Below are positions 33,209 to 47,162 of a stretch of DNA of 64,000 nucleotides, in pieces. The first letter of the stretch is position 1; every line of letters starts with the position of its first letter. A model generated the notes under the pieces. It was given only the letters and a program-made list of their open reading frames with translations. It was not told the DNA's origin and ran no database searches. A program made the position numbers and the translations under genes. Source of the DNA: Luidia sarsii (lineage: Eukaryota; Echinodermata; Asteroidea; Paxillosida; Luidiidae); contig OX465114.1 in NCBI GenBank assembly GCA_949987565.1, forward strand, positions 124,001 to 188,000. The letters are read 5' to 3'.

Positions 33209-34947
33209 GCTTGCCAACGCGTTGAGTTTGTTCTTCGTCTATTTAGCAGTTAGTGCTTGCCTAACGCGTTGAGTTTGTTCTTCATCTATTTAGTATTTAG
33301 TGCTTGCCCAACGTGTTGAGTTTGTTCTTCATCTATTTAGCAGTTAGTGCTTGCCTAACGCGTTGAGTTTGTTCTTCATCTATTTAGCAGTTAGTGCTTG
33401 CCCAACGCGTTGAGTTTGTTCTTCATCTATTTAGTAGTTAGTGCTTGCCTAACGCGTTGAGTTCGTTCTTCATCTATTTAGTATTTATTGCTTGCCCAAC
33501 GCGTTGAGTTTGTTCTTCATCTATTTAGCAGTTAGTGCTTGCCCAATGCGTTGAGTTTGTTCTTCATCTATGTAGCAGTTAGTGCTTGCCCAACGCGTTG
33601 AGTTTGTTCTTCATCTATTTAGCAGTTAGTGCTTGCCCAACGCGTTGAGTTTGTTCTTCATCTATTTAGCAGTAAGTGCTTGCCCAATGCGTTGAGTTTG
33701 TTCTTCATCTATTTCGCAGTTAGTGCTTGCCTAACGCGTTGAGTTTGTTCTTCATCTATTTAGCAGTTAGTGCTTGCCTAAGGCGTTGAGTTTGTTCTTC
33801 ATGTATTTAGCAGTTAGTGCTTGCCCAACGCGTTGAGTTTGTTCTTCGTCTATTTAGTAGTAAGTGCTTGCCCAATGCGTTGAGTTTGTTCTTCATCTAT
33901 TTAGCAGTTAGTGCTTGCCTAACGCGTTGAGTTTTTTCTTCATCTATTTAGTAGTTAGTGCTTGTCCAACGCGTTGCGTTTGTTCTTCATCTATTTAGCA
34001 GTTAGTGCTTGCCCAATGCGTTGAGTTTGTTCTTCATCTATTTAGCAGTTAGTGCTTGCCCAACGCGTTGAGTTTGTTCTTCGTCTATTTAGCAGTTAGT
34101 GCTTGCCTAACGCGTTGAGTTTGTTCTTTATCTATTTAGCAGTTAGTGCTTGCCCAACGCGTTGAGTTTGTTCTTCATCTATTTAGTAGTTAGTGCTTGC
34201 CCAACGCGTTGAGTTTGTTCTTCATCTATTTAGCAGTTAGTGCTTGCCCAACGCGTTGAGTTTGTTCTTCATCTATTTAGTAGTTAGTGCTTGCCCAACG
34301 CGTTGAGTTTGTTCTTCATCTACATGTATTTAGCAGTTAGTGCTTGCCTAACGCGTTGAGTTTTTTCTTCATCTATTTAGCAGTAAGTGCTTGCCTAACG
34401 AGTTGAGTTTGTTCTTCATCTAATTAGCAGTTAGTGCTTGCCCAATGCGTTGAGTTTGTTCTTCATCTATTTAGCAGTTAGTGCTTGCCTAACGCGTTGA
34501 GTTTTTTCTTCATCTATTCAGTAGTTAGTGCTTGCCCAACGCGTTGAGTTTGTTCTTCATCTATTTAGCAGTTAGTGCTTGCCCAACGCGTTGAGTTTGT
34601 TCTGCATCTATTTAGTAGTTAGTGCTTGCCCAACGCGTTGAGTTTGTTCTTCATCTATTTAGCAGTTAGTGCTTGCCTAAGGCGTTGAGTTTGTTCTTCA
34701 TGTATTTAGCAGTTAGTGCTTGCCCAACGCGTTGAGTTTGTTCTTCGTCTATTTAGTAGTAAGTGCTTGCCCAATGCGTTGAGTTTGTTCTTCATCTATT
34801 TAGCAGTTAGTGCTTGCCCAATGCGTTGAGTTTGTTCTTCATCTATTTAGTAGTTAGTGCTTGCCCAACGCGTTGAGTTTGTTCTTCATCTATTTAGCAG
34901 TTAGTGCTTGCCCAATGCGTTGAGTTTGTTCTTTGTCTATTTAGCTG

Positions 34948-35289
34948 TTTATAGACCTTTACATGTGCAGTGCTTCTTCACGGCTATAATCTTGCAGGCA
35001 GAAAAGTGACTGTGCTTATTTTATCCCTGTTACCTCGCAGATCTTTTGACCGTGAACATGGAGACGAGCCTTCCCTAAATCCACTGACATTTTGGCACCG
35101 ACTACGATGAGCGCATCCTGCCATCTATCTGCAAGGAGGTCAGTGTCCAAGGTCAACTCACTAGTGGCCAGAATTGACCTCTTGGGTTTTGAGTGTGGCT
35201 ATAAGCCAGGCACTCCATGCATGAAGTCAAGTCCCAACGTATTCAGTTACACAGGGTAGCTCTTCGTCTATTTGGCAATTGTCTATCCT
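34948..35289 (+). repeat. 342-bp cassette C28
   Basis: Shares CCATCTATCTGCAAGGAGG and GCAATTGTC with C27. 1598 bp of units follow. Confidence 0.93.
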
Positions 35290-36887
35290 GCTTGCCAACG
35301 CGTTGAGTTTGTTCTTCGTCTATTTAGCAGTTAGTGCTTGCCTAACGCGTTGAGTTTGTTCTTCATCTATTTAGTATTTAGTGCTTGCCCAACGTGTTGA
35401 GTTTGTTCTTCATCTATTTAGCAGTTAGTGCTTGCCTAACGCGTTGAGTTTGTTCTTCATCTATTTAGCAGTTAGTGCTTGCCCAACGCGTTGAGTTTGT
35501 TCTTCATCTATTTAGTAGTTAGTGCTTGCCTAACGCGTTGAGTTCGTTCTTCATCTATTTAGTATTTATTGCTTGCCCAACGCGTTGAGTTTGTTCTTCA
35601 TCTATTTAGCAGTTAGTGCTTGCCCAATGCGTTGAGTTTGTTCTTCATCTATGTAGCAGTTAGTGCTTGCCCAACGCGTTGAGTTTGTTCTTCATCTATT
35701 TAGCAGTTAGTGCTTGCCCAACGCGTTGAGTTTGTTCTTCATCTATTTAGCAGTAAGTGCTTGCCCAATGCGTTGAGTTTGTTCTTCATCTATTTAGCAG
35801 TTAGTGCTTGCCTAACGCGTTGAGTTTTTTCTTCATCTATTCAGTAGTTAGTGCTTGCCCAACGCGTTGAGTTTGTTCTTCATCTATTTAGCAGTTAGTG
35901 ATTGCCCAACGCGTTGAGTTTGTTCTGCATCTATTTAGTAGTTAGTGCTTGCCCAACGCGTTGAGTTTGTTCTTCATCTATTTAGCAGTTAGTGCTTGCC
36001 TAAGGCGTTGAGTTTGTTCTTCATGTATTTAGCAGTTAGTGCTTGCCCAACGCGTTGAGTTTGTTCTTCGTCTATTTAGTAGTAAGTGCTTGCCCAATGC
36101 GTTGAGTTTGTTCTTCATCTATTTAGCAGTTAGTGCTTGCCTAACGCGTTGAGTTTTTTCTTCATCTATTTAGTAGTTAGTGCTTGCCCAACGCGTTGCG
36201 TTTGTTCTTCATCTATTTAGCAGTTAGTGCTTGCCCAATGCGTTGAGTTTGTTCTTCATCTATTTAGCAGTTAGTGCTTGCCCAACGCGTTGAGTTTGTT
36301 CTTCGTCTATTTAGCAGTTAGTGCTTGCCTAACGCGTTGAGTTTGTTCTTTATCTATTTAGCAGTTAGTGCTTGCCCAACGCGTTGAGTTTGTTCTTCAT
36401 CTATTTAGTAGTTAGTGCTTGCCCAACGCGTTGAGTTTGTTCTTCATCTATTTAGCAGTTAGTGCTTGCCCAACGCGTTGAGTTTGTTCTTCATCTATTT
36501 AGTAGTTAGTGCTTGCCCAACGCGTTGAGTTTGTTCTTCATCTACATGTATTTAGCAGTTAGTGCTTGCCTAACGCGTTGAGTTTTTTCTTCATCTATTT
36601 AGCAGTAAGTGCTTGCCTAACGAGTTGAGTTTGTTCTTCATCTAATTAGCAGTTAGTGCTTGCCCAACGCGTTGAGTTTGTTCTTCATCTATTTAGCAGT
36701 TAGTGCTTGCCTAACGCGTTGAGTTTTTTCTTCATCTATTTAGTAGTTAGTGCTTGCCCAACGCGTTGAGTTTGTTCTTCATCTATTTAGCAGTTAGTGC
36801 TTGCCCAATGCGTTGAATTTGTTCTTCATCTATTTAGTAGTTAGTGCTTGCCCAACGCGTTGAGTTTGTTCTTTGTCTATTTAGCTG

Positions 36888-37229
36888 TTTATAGACCTTT
36901 ACATGTGCAGTGCTTCTTCACGGCTATAATCTTGCAGGCAGAAAAGTGACTGTGCTTATTTTATCCCTGTTACCTCGCAGATCTTTTGACCGTGAACATG
37001 GAGACGAGCCTTCCCTAAATCCACTGACATTTTGGCACCGACTACGATGAGCGCATCCTGCCATCTATCTGCAACGAGGTCAGTGTCCAAGGTCAACTCA
37101 CTAGTGGCCAGAATTGACCTCTTGGGTTTTGAGTGTGGCTATAAGCCAGGCACTCCATGCATGATGTCAAGTCCCAACGTATTCAGTTACACAGGGTAGC
37201 TCTTCGTCTATTTGGCAATTGTCTATCCT
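36888..37229 (+). repeat. 342-bp cassette C29
   Basis: CCATCTATC with GATGTCAAG and GCAATTGTC. 987 bp of units follow, 13 units shorter than after C28. Confidence 0.93.
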
Positions 37230-38216
37230 GCTTGCCAACGCGTTGAGTTTGTTCTTCGTCTATTTAGCAGTTAGTGCTTGCCTAACGCGTTGAGTTTGTT
37301 CTTCATCTATTTAGTATTTAGTGCTTGCCCAACGTGTTGAGTTTGTTCTTCATCTATTTAGCAGTTAGTGCTTGCCTAACGCGTTGAGTTTGTTCTTCAT
37401 CTATTTAGCAGTTAGTGCTTGCCCAACGCGTTGAGTTTGTTCTTCATCTATTTAGCAGTTAGTGCTTGCCTAACGCGTTGAGTTTTTTCTTCATCTATTT
37501 AGTAGTTAGTGCTTGCCCAACGCGTTGCGTTTGTTCTTCATCTATTTAGCAGTTAGTGCTTGCCCAATGCGTTGAGTTTGTTCTTCATCTATTTAGCAGT
37601 TAGTGCTTGCCCAACGCGTTGAGTTTGTTCTTCGTCTATTTAGCAGTTAGTGCTTGCCTAACGCGTTGAGTTTGTTCTTTATCTATTTAGCAGTTAGTGC
37701 TTGCCCAACGCGTTGAGTTTGTTCTTCATCTATTTAGTAGTTAGTGCTTGCCCAACGCGTTGAGTTTGTTCTTCATCTATTTAGCAGTTAGTGCTTGCCC
37801 AACGCGTTGAGTTTGTTCTTCATCTATTTAGTAGTTAGTGCTTGCCCAACGCGTTGAGTTTGTTCTTCATCTACATGTATTTAGCAGTTAGTGCTTGCCT
37901 AACGCGTTGAGTTTTTTCTTCATCTATTTAGCAGTAAGTGCTTGCCTAACGAGTTGAGTTTGTTCTTCATCTAATTAGCAGTTAGTGCTTGCCCAACGCG
38001 TTGAGTTTGTTCTTCATCTATTTAGCAGTTAGTGCTTGCCTAACGCGTTGAGTTTTTTCTTCATCTATTTAGTAGTTAGTGCTTGCCCAACGCGTTGAGT
38101 TTGTTCTTCATCTATTTAGCAGTTAGTGCTTGCCCAATGCGTTGAATTTGTTCTTCATCTATTTAGTAGTTAGTGCTTGCCCAACGCGTTGAGTTTGTTC
38201 TTTGTCTATTTAGCTG

Positions 38217-38558
38217 TTTATAGACCTTTACATGTGCAGTGCTTCTTCACGGCTATAATCTTGCAGGCAGAAAAGTGACTGTGCTTATTTTATCCCTGTT
38301 ACCTCGCAGATCTTTTGACCGTGAACATGGAGACGAGCCTTCCCTAAATCCACTGACATTTTGGCACCGACTACGATGAGCGCATCCTGCCATCTATCTG
38401 CAACGAGGTCAGTGTCCAAGGTCAACTCACTAGTGGCCAGAATTGACCTCTTGGGTTTTGAGTGTGGCTATAAGCCAGGCACTCCATGCATGATGTCAAG
38501 TCCCAACGTATTCAGTTACACAGGGTAGCTCTTCGTCTATTTGGCAATTGTCTATCCT
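38217..38558 (+). repeat. 342-bp cassette C30
   Basis: Same markers as C29, 1329 bp upstream. 1921 bp of units follow. Confidence 0.93.
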
Positions 38559-40479
38559 GCTTGCCAACGCGTTGAGTTTGTTCTTCGTCTATTTAGCAGT
38601 TAGTGCTTGCCTAACGCGTTGAGTTTGTTCTTCATCTATTTAGTATTTAGTGCTTGCCCAACGTGTTGAGTTTGTTCTTCATCTATTTAGCAGTTAGTGC
38701 TTGCCTAACGCGTTGAGTTTGTTCTTCATCTATTTAGCAGTTAGTGCTTGCCCAACGCGTTGAGTTTGTTCTTCATCTATTTAGTAGTTAGTGCTTGCCT
38801 AACGCGTTGAGTTCGTTCTTCATCTATTTAGTATTTATTGCTTGCCCAACGCGTTGAGTTTGTTCTTCATCTATTTAGCAGTTAGTGCTTGCCCAATGCG
38901 TTGAGTTTGTTCTTCATCTATGTAGCAGTTAGTGCTTGCCCAACGCGTTGAGTTTGTTCTTCATCTATTTAGCAGTTAGTGCTTGCCCAACGCGTTGAGT
39001 TTGTTCTTCATCTATTTAGCAGTTAGTGCTTGCCCAACGCGTTGAGTTTGTTCTTCGTCTATTTAGTAGTAAGTGCTTGCCCAACGCGTTGAGTTTGTTC
39101 TTCATCTATTTAGCAGTTAGTGCTTGCCCAATGCGTTGAGTTTGTTCTTCATCTATTTAGCAGTTAGTGCTTGCCTAACGCGTTGAGTTTTTTCTTCATC
39201 TATTCAGTAGTTAGTGCTTGCCCAACTCGTTGAGTTTGTTCTTCATCTATTTAGCAGTTAGTGCTTGCCCAATGCGTTGAGTTTGTTCTTCATCTATGTA
39301 GCAGTTAGTGCTTGCCCAACGCGTTGAGTTTGTTCTTCATCTATTTAGCAGTTAGTGCTTGCCCAACGCGTTGAGTTTGTTCTTCATCTATTTAGCAGTT
39401 AGTGCTTGCCCAACGCGTTGAGTTTGTTCTTCGTCTATTTAGTAGTAAGTGCTTGCCCAACGCGTTGAGTTTGTTCTTCATCTATTTAGCAGTTAGTGCT
39501 TGCCCAATGCGTTGAGTTTGTTCTTCATCTATTTAGCAGTTAGTGCTTGCCTAACGCGTTGAGTTTTTTCTTCATCTATTCAGTAGTTAGTGCTTGCCCA
39601 ACGCGTTGAGTTTGTTCTTCATCTATTTAGCAGTTAGTGCTTGCCCAACGCGTTGAGTTTGTTCTGCATCTATTTAGTAGTTAGTGCTTGCCCAACGCGT
39701 TGAGTTTGTTCTTCATCTATTTAGCAGTTAGTGCTTGCCTAAGGCGTTGAGTTTGTTCTTCATGTATTTAGCAGTTAGTGCTTGCCCAACGCGTTGAGTT
39801 TGTTCTTCGTCTATTTAGTAGTAAGTGCTTGCCCAATGCGTTGAGTTTGTTCTTCATCTATTTAGCAGTTAGTGCTTGCCTAACGCGTTGAGTTTTTTCT
39901 TCATCTATTTAGTAGTTAGTGCTTGCCCAACGCGTTGCGTTTGTTCTTCATCTATTTAGCAGTTAGTGCTTGCCCAATGCGTTGAGTTTGTTCTTCATCT
40001 ATTTAGCAGTTAGTGCTTGCCTAACGCGTTGAGTTTTTTCTTCATCTATTCAGTAGTTAGTGCTTGCCCAACGCCTTGAGTTTGTTCTTCATCTATTTAG
40101 CAGTTAGTGCTTGCCCAACGCGTTGAGTTTGTTCTTCATCTATTTAGTAGTTAGTGCTTGCCCAACGCGTTGAGTTTGTTCTTCATCTATTTAGCAGTTA
40201 GTGCTTGCCTAACGCGTTGAGTTTGTTCTTCATCTATTTAGCAGTTAGTGCTTGCCCAACGCGTTGAGTTTGTTCTTCATCTATTCAGTAGTTAGTGCTT
40301 GCCCAATGCGTTGAGTTTGTTCTTCATCTATTTAGCTGTTAGTGCTTGCCTAATGCGTTGAGTTTGTTCTTCATCTATTTAGTAGTTAGTTCTTGCCCAA
40401 CGCGTTGAGTTTGTTCTTCATCTATTTAGCAGTTAGTGCCTCCCCAACGCGTTGAGTTTGTTCTTCGTCTATTTAGCAG

Positions 40480-40821
40480 TTTATAGACCTTTACATGTGC
40501 AGTGCTTCTTCACGGCTATAATCTTGCAGGCAGAAAAGTGACTGTGCTTATTTTATCCCTGTTACCTCGCAGATCTTTTGACCGTGAACATGGAGACGAG
40601 CCTTCCCTAAATCCACTGACATTTTGGCACCGACTACGATGAGCGCATCCTGCCATCCATCTGCAACGAGGTCAGTGTCCAAGGTCAACTCACTAGTGGC
40701 CAGAATTGACCTCTTGGGTTTTGAGTGTGGCTATAAGCCAGGCACTCCATGCATGAAGTCAAGTCCCAACGTATTCAGTTACACAGTGTAGCTCTTCGTC
40801 TATTTGGCAATAGTCTATCCT
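40480..40821 (+). repeat. 342-bp cassette C31
   Basis: Common class with CAGTGTAG, preceded by a GCCTCCCC unit; equivalent to C34 and C41. 564 bp of units follow with a single ACATGT. Confidence 0.93.
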
Positions 40822-41385
40822 GCTTGCCAACGCGTTGAGTTTGTTCTTCGTCTATTTAGCAGTTAGTGCTTGCCTAACGCGTTGAGTTTGTTTTTCATCT
40901 ATTTAGCAGTTAGTGCTTGCCTAACGCGTTGAGTTTGTTCTTCATCTATTTAGTAGTTAGTGCTTGCCCAACGCGTTGAGTTTGTTCTTCATCTACATGT
41001 ATTTAGCAGTTAGTGCTTGCCTAACGCGTTGAGTTTTTTCTTCATCTATTTAGCAGTTAGTGCTTGACTAACGAGTTGAGTTTGTTCTTCATCTAATTAG
41101 CAGTTAGTGCTTGCCCAACGCGTTGAGTTTGTTCTTCATCTATTTAGCAGTTAGTGCTTGCCTAACGCGTTGAGTTTTTTCTTCATCTATTTAGTGGTTA
41201 GTGCTTGCCCAACGCGTTGAGTTTGTTCTTCATCTATTTAGTAGTTAGTGCATGCCCAATGCGTTGAGTTTGTTCTTCATCTATTTAGTAGTTAGTGCTT
41301 GCCCAACGCGTTGAGTTTGTTCTTCATCTATTTAGCAGTTAGTGCTTGCCCAACGCGTTGAGTTTGTTCTTCGTCTATTTAGCAG

Positions 41386-41727
41386 TTTATAGACCTTTAC
41401 ATGTGCAGTGCTTCTTCACGGCTATAATCTTGCAGGCAGAAAAGTGACTGTGCTTATTTTATCCCTGTTACCTCGCAGATCTTTTGACCGTGAACATGGA
41501 GACGAGCCTTCCCTAAATCCACTGACATTTTGGCACCGACTACGATGAGCGCATCCTGCCATCCATCTGCAACGTGGTCAGTGTCCAAGGTCAACTCACT
41601 AGTGGCCAGAATTGACCTCTTGGGTTTTGAGTGTGGCTATAAGCCATGCACTCCATGCATGAAGTCAAGTCCCAACGTATTCAGTTACACAGGGTAGCTC
41701 TTCGTCTATTTGGCAATAGTCTATCCT
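41386..41727 (+). repeat. 342-bp cassette C32
   Basis: Carries CAACGTGGTCAG and AGCCATGCAC, and its right junction is GCTTGCCTAACGCG. C39 shares all three. 792 bp of units follow. Confidence 0.93.
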
Positions 41728-42519
41728 GCTTGCCTAACGCGTTGAGTTTGTTCTTCGTCTATTTAGCAGTTAGTGCTTGCCCAACGCGTTGAGTTTGTTC
41801 TTCATCTATTTAGCAGTTAGTGCTTGCCTAACGCGTTGAGTTCGTTCTTCATCTATTTAGTATTTAGTGCTTGCCCAACGCGTTGAGTTTGTTCTTCATC
41901 TATTTAGCAGTTAGTGCTTGCCCAATGCGTTGAGTTTGTTCTTCATCTATGTAGCTGTTAGTGCTTGCCCAACGCGTTGAGTTTGTTCTTCATCTATTTA
42001 GCAGTTAGTGCTTGCCCAACGCGTTGAGTTTGTTCTTCATCTATTTAGCAGCTAGTGCTTGCCCAACGCGTTGAGTTTGTTCTTCGTCTATTTAGTAGTA
42101 AGTGCTTGCCCAATGCGTTGAGTTTGTTCTTTATCTATTTAGCAGTTAGTGCTTGCCTAACGCGTTGAGTTTTTTCTTCATCTATTTAGTAGTTAGTGCT
42201 TGCCTAACGCGTTGAGTTTGTTCTTCATCTATTTAGCAGTTAGTGCTTGCCCAACGCGTTGAGTTTGTTCTTCATCTATTTCAGTTAGTGCTTGCCTAAT
42301 GCGTTGAGTTTTTTCTTCATCTATTTAGTAGTTAGTGCTTGCCCAATGTGTTGAGTTTGTTCTTCATCTATTTAGCTGTTAGTGCTTGCCCAATGCGTTG
42401 AGTTTGTTCTTCATCTATTTAGTAGTTAGTTCTTGCCCAACGCGTTGAGTTTGTTCTTCATCTATTTAGCAGTAAGTGCCTCCCCAACGCGTTGAGTTTG
42501 TTCTTTGTCTATTTAGCAG

Positions 42520-42861
42520 TTTATAGACCTTTACATGTGCAGTGCTTCTTCACAGCTATAATCTTGCAGGCAGAAAAGTGACTGTGCTTATTTTATCCCT
42601 GTTACCTCGCAGATCTTTTGACCGTGAACATGGAGACGAGCCTTCCCTAAATCCACTGACATTTTGGCACCGACTACGATGAGCGCATCCTGCCATCTAT
42701 CTGCAACGAGGTCAGTGTCCAAGGTCAACTCACTAGTGGCCAGAATTGACCTCTTGGGTTTTGAGTGTGGCTATAAGCCAGGCACTCCATGCATGATGTC
42801 AAGTCCCAACGTATTCAGTTACACAGGGTAGCTCTTCGTCTATTTGGCAATTGTCTATCCT
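42520..42861 (+). repeat. 342-bp cassette C33
   Basis: CCATCTATC, GATGTCAAG and GCAATTGTC, as in C29/C30/C40, with a private TTCACAGCTAT. 1919 bp of units follow. Confidence 0.93.
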
Positions 42862-44780
42862 GCTTGCCAACGCGTTGAGTTTGTTCTTCGTCTATTTAGC
42901 AGTTAGTGCTTGCCTAACGCGTTGAGTTTGTTCTTCATCTATTTAGTATTTAGTGCTTGCCCAACGTGTTGAGTTTGTTCTTCATCTATTTAGCAGTTAG
43001 TGCTTGCCTAACGCGTTGAGTTTGTTCTTCATCTATTTAGCAGTTAGTGCTTGCCCAACGCGTTGAGTTTGTTCTTCATCTATTTAGTAGTTAGTGCTTG
43101 CCTAACGCGTTGAGTTTGTTCTTCATCTATTTAGCAGTTAGTGCTTGCCCAATGCGTTGAGTTTGTTCTTCATCTATGTAGCAGTTAGTGCTTGCCCAAC
43201 GCGTTGAGTTTGTTCTTCATCTATTTAGCAGTTAGTGCTTGCCCAACGCGTTGAGTTTGTTCTTCATCTATTTAGCAGTTAGTGCTTGCCCAACGCGTTG
43301 AGTTTGTTCTTCGTCTATTTAGTAGTAAGTGCTTGCCCAACGCGTTGAGTTTGTTCTTCATCTATTTAGCAGTTAGTGCTTGCCCAATGCGTTGAGTTTG
43401 TTCTTCATCTATTTAGCAGTTAGTGCTTGCCTAACGCGTTGAGTTTTTTCTTCATCTATTCAGTAGTTAGTGCTTGCCCAACGCGTTGAGTTTGTTCTTC
43501 ATCTATTTAGCAGTTAGTGCTTGCCCAATGCGTTGAGTTTGTTCTTCATCTATGTAGCAGTTAGTGCTTGCCCAACGCGTTGAGTTTGTTCTTCATCTAT
43601 TTAGCAGTTAGTGCTTGCCCAACGCGTTGAGTTTGTTCTTCATCTATTTAGCAGTTAGTGCTTGCCCAACGCGTTGAGTTTGTTCTTCGTCTATTTAGTA
43701 GTAAGTGCTTGCCCAACGCGTTGAGTTTGTTCTTCATCTATTTAGCAGTTAGTGCTTGCCCAATGCGTTGAGTTTGTTCTTCATCTATTTAGCAGTTAGT
43801 GCTTGCCTAACGCGTTGAGTTTTTTCTTCATCTATTCAGTAGTTAGTGCTTGCCCAACACGTTGAGTTTGTTCTTCATCTATTTAGCAGTTAGTGCTTGC
43901 CCAACGCGTTGAGTTTGTTCTGCATCTATTTAGTAGTTAGTGCTTGCCCAACGTGTTGAGTTTGTTCTTCATCTATTTAGCAGTTAGTGCTTGCCTAAGG
44001 CGTTGAGTTTGTTCTTCATGTATTTAGCAGTTAGTGCTTGCCCAACGCGTTGAGTTTGTTCTTCGTCTATTTAGTAGTAAGTGCTTGCCCAATGCGTTGA
44101 GTTTGTTCTTCATCTATTTAGCAGTTAGTGCTTGCCTAACGCGTTGAGTTTTTTCTTCATCTATTTAGTAGTTAGTGCTTGCCCAACGCGTTGCGTTTGT
44201 TCTTCATCTATTTAGCAGTTAGTGCTTGCCCAATGCGTTGAGTTTGTTCTTCATCTATTTAGCAGTTAGTGCTTGCCTAACGCGTTGAGTTTTTTCTTCA
44301 TCTATTCAGTAGTTAGTGCTTGCCCAACGCCTTGAGTTTGTTCTTCATCTATTTAGCAGTTAGTGCTTGCCCAACGCGTTGAGTTTGTTCTTCATCTATT
44401 TAGTAGTTAGTGCTTGCCCAACGCGTTGAGTTTGTTCTTCATCTATTTAGCAGTTAGTGCTTGCCTAACGCGTTGAGTTTGTTCTTCATCTATTTAGCAG
44501 TTAGTGCTTGCCCAACGCGTTGAGTTTGTTCTTCATCTATTTCAGTTAGTGCTTGCCTAACGCGTTGAGTTTTTTCTTCATCTATTCAGTAGTTAGTGCT
44601 TGCCCAATGCGTTGAGTTTGTTCTTCATCTATTTAGCTGTTAGTGCTTGCCTAATGCGTTGAGTTTGTTCTTCATCTATTTAGTAGTTAGTTCTTGCCCC
44701 ACGCGTTGAGTTTGTTCTTCATCTATTTAGCAGTTAGTGCCTCCCCAACGCGTTGAGTTTGTTCTTCGTCTATTTAGCAG

Positions 44781-45122
44781 TTTATAGACCTTTACATGTG
44801 CAGTGCTTCTTCACGGCTATAATCTTGCAGGCAGAAAAGTGACTGTGCTTATTTTATCCCTGTTACCTCGCAGATCTTTTGACCGTGAACATGGAGACGA
44901 GCCTTCCCTAAATCCACTGACATTTTGGCACCGACTACGATGAGCGCATCCTGCCATCCATCTGCAACGAGGTCAGTGTCCAAGGTCAACTCACTAGTGG
45001 CCAGAATTGACCTCTTGGGTTTTGAGTGTGGCTATAAGCCAGGCACTCCATGCATGAAGTCAAGTCCCAACGTATTCAGTTACACAGTGTAGCTCTTCGT
45101 CTATTTGGCAATAGTCTATCCT
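44781..45122 (+). repeat. 342-bp cassette C34
   Basis: Common class with CAGTGTAG, 9984 bp before C41. 564 bp of units follow. Confidence 0.93.
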
Positions 45123-45686
45123 GCTTGCCAACGCGTTGAGTTTGTTCTTCGTCTATTTAGCAGTTAGTGCTTGCCTAACGCGTTGAGTTTGTTTTTCATC
45201 TATTTAGCAGTTAGTGCTTGCCTAACGCGTTGAGTTTGTTCTTCATCTATTTAGTAGTTAGTGCTTGCCCAACGCGTTGAGTTTGTTCTTCATCTACATG
45301 TATTTAGCAGTTAGTGCTTGCCTAACGCGTTGAGTTTTTTCTTCATCTATTTAGCAGTTAGTGCTTGACTAACGAGTTGAGTTTGTTCTTCATCTAATTA
45401 GCAGTTAGTGCTTGCCCAACGCGTTGAGTTTGTTCTTCATCTATTTAGCAGTTAGTGCTTGCCTAACGCGTTGAGTTTTTTCTTCATCTATTTAGTGGTT
45501 AGTGCTTGCCCAACGCGTTGAGTTTGTTCTTCATCTATTTAGCAGTTAGTGCATGCCCAATGCGTTGAGTTTGTTCTTCATCTATTTAGTAGTTAGTGCT
45601 TGCCCAACGCGTTGAGTTTGTTCTTCATCTATTTAGCAGTTAGTGCTTGCCCAACGCGTTGAGTTTGTTCTTCGTCTATTTAGCAG

Positions 45687-46028
45687 TTTATAGACCTTTA
45701 CATGTGCAGTGCTTCTTCACGGCTATAATCTTGCAGGCAGAAAAGTGACTGTGCTTATTTTATCCCTGTTACCTCGCAGATCTTTTGACCGTGAACATGG
45801 AGACGAGCCTTCCCTAAATCCACTGACATTTTGGCACCGACTACGATGAGCGCATCCTGCCATCCATCTGCAACGAGGTCAGTGTCCAAGGTCAACTCAC
45901 TAGTGGCCAGAATTGACCTCTTGGGTTTTGAGTGTGGCTATAAGCCATGCACTCCATGCATGAAGTCAAGTCCCAACGTATTCAGTTACACAGGGTAGCT
46001 CTTCGTCTATTTGGCAATAGTCTATCCT
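45687..46028 (+). repeat. 342-bp cassette C35
   Basis: AGCCATGCAC with the GCTTGCCTAACGCG junction, 9984 bp before C42. 792 bp of units follow. Confidence 0.93.
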
Positions 46029-46820
46029 GCTTGCCTAACGCGTTGAGTTTGTTCTTCATCTATTTAGCAGTTAGTGCTTGCCCAACGCGTTGAGTTTGTT
46101 CTTCATCTATTTAGCAGTTAGTGCTTGCCTAACGCGTTGAGTTCGTTCTTCATCTATTTAGTATTTAGTGCTTGCCCAACGCGTTGAGTTTGTTCTTCAT
46201 CTATTTAGCAGTTAGTGCTTGCCCAATGCGTTGAGTTTGTTCTTCATCTATGTAGCAGTTAGTGCTTGCCCAACGCGTTGAGTTTGTTCTTCATCTATTT
46301 AGCAGTTAGTGCTTGCCCAACGCGTTGAGTTTGTTCTTCATCTATTTAGCAGCTAGTGCTTGCCCAACGCGTTGAGTTTGTTCTTCGTCTATTTAGTAGT
46401 AAGTGCTTGCCCAATGCGTTGAGTTTGTTCTTTATCTATTTAGCAGTTAGTGCTTGCCTAACGCGTTGAGTTTTTTCTTCATCTATTTAGTAGTTAGTGC
46501 TTGCCTAACGCGTTGAGTTTGTTCTTCATCTATTTAGCAGTTAGTGCTTGCCCAACGCGTTGAGTTTGTTCTTCATCTATTTCAGTTAGTGCTTGCCTAA
46601 TGCGTTGAGTTTTTTCTTCATCTATTTAGTAGTTAGTGCTTGCCCAATGTGTTGAGTTTGTTCTTCATCTATTTAGCTGTTAGTGCTTGCCCAATGCGTT
46701 GAGTTTGTTCTTCATCTATTTAGTAGTTAGTTCTTGCCCAACGCGTTGAGTTTGTTCTTCATCTATTTAGCAGTAAGTGCCTCCCCAACGCGTTGAGTTT
46801 GTTCTTCGTCTATTTAGCAG

Positions 46821-47162
46821 TTTATAGACCTTTACATGTGCAGTGCTTCTTCACGGCTATAATCTTGCAGGCAGAAAAGTGACTGTGCTTATTTTATCCC
46901 TGTTACCTCGCAGATCTTTTGACCGTGAACATGGAGACGAGCCTTCCCTAAATCCACTGACATTTTGGCACCGACTACGATGAGCGCATCCTGCCATCCA
47001 TCTGCAACGAGGTCAGTGTCCAAGGTCAACTCACTAGTGGCCAGAATTGACCTCTTGGGTTTTGAGTGTGGCTATAAGCCAGGCACTCCATGCATGAAGT
47101 CAAGTCCCAACGTATTCAGTTACACAGTGTAGCTCTTCGTCTGTTTGGCAATAGTCTATCCT
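46821..47162 (+). repeat. 342-bp cassette C36
   Basis: CAGTGTAG, GTCTGTTTGG and the junction GCCAACGGGTTGAG followed by TTCGTTTATTT; shared with C43 and C46. 664 bp of units follow. Confidence 0.93.
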
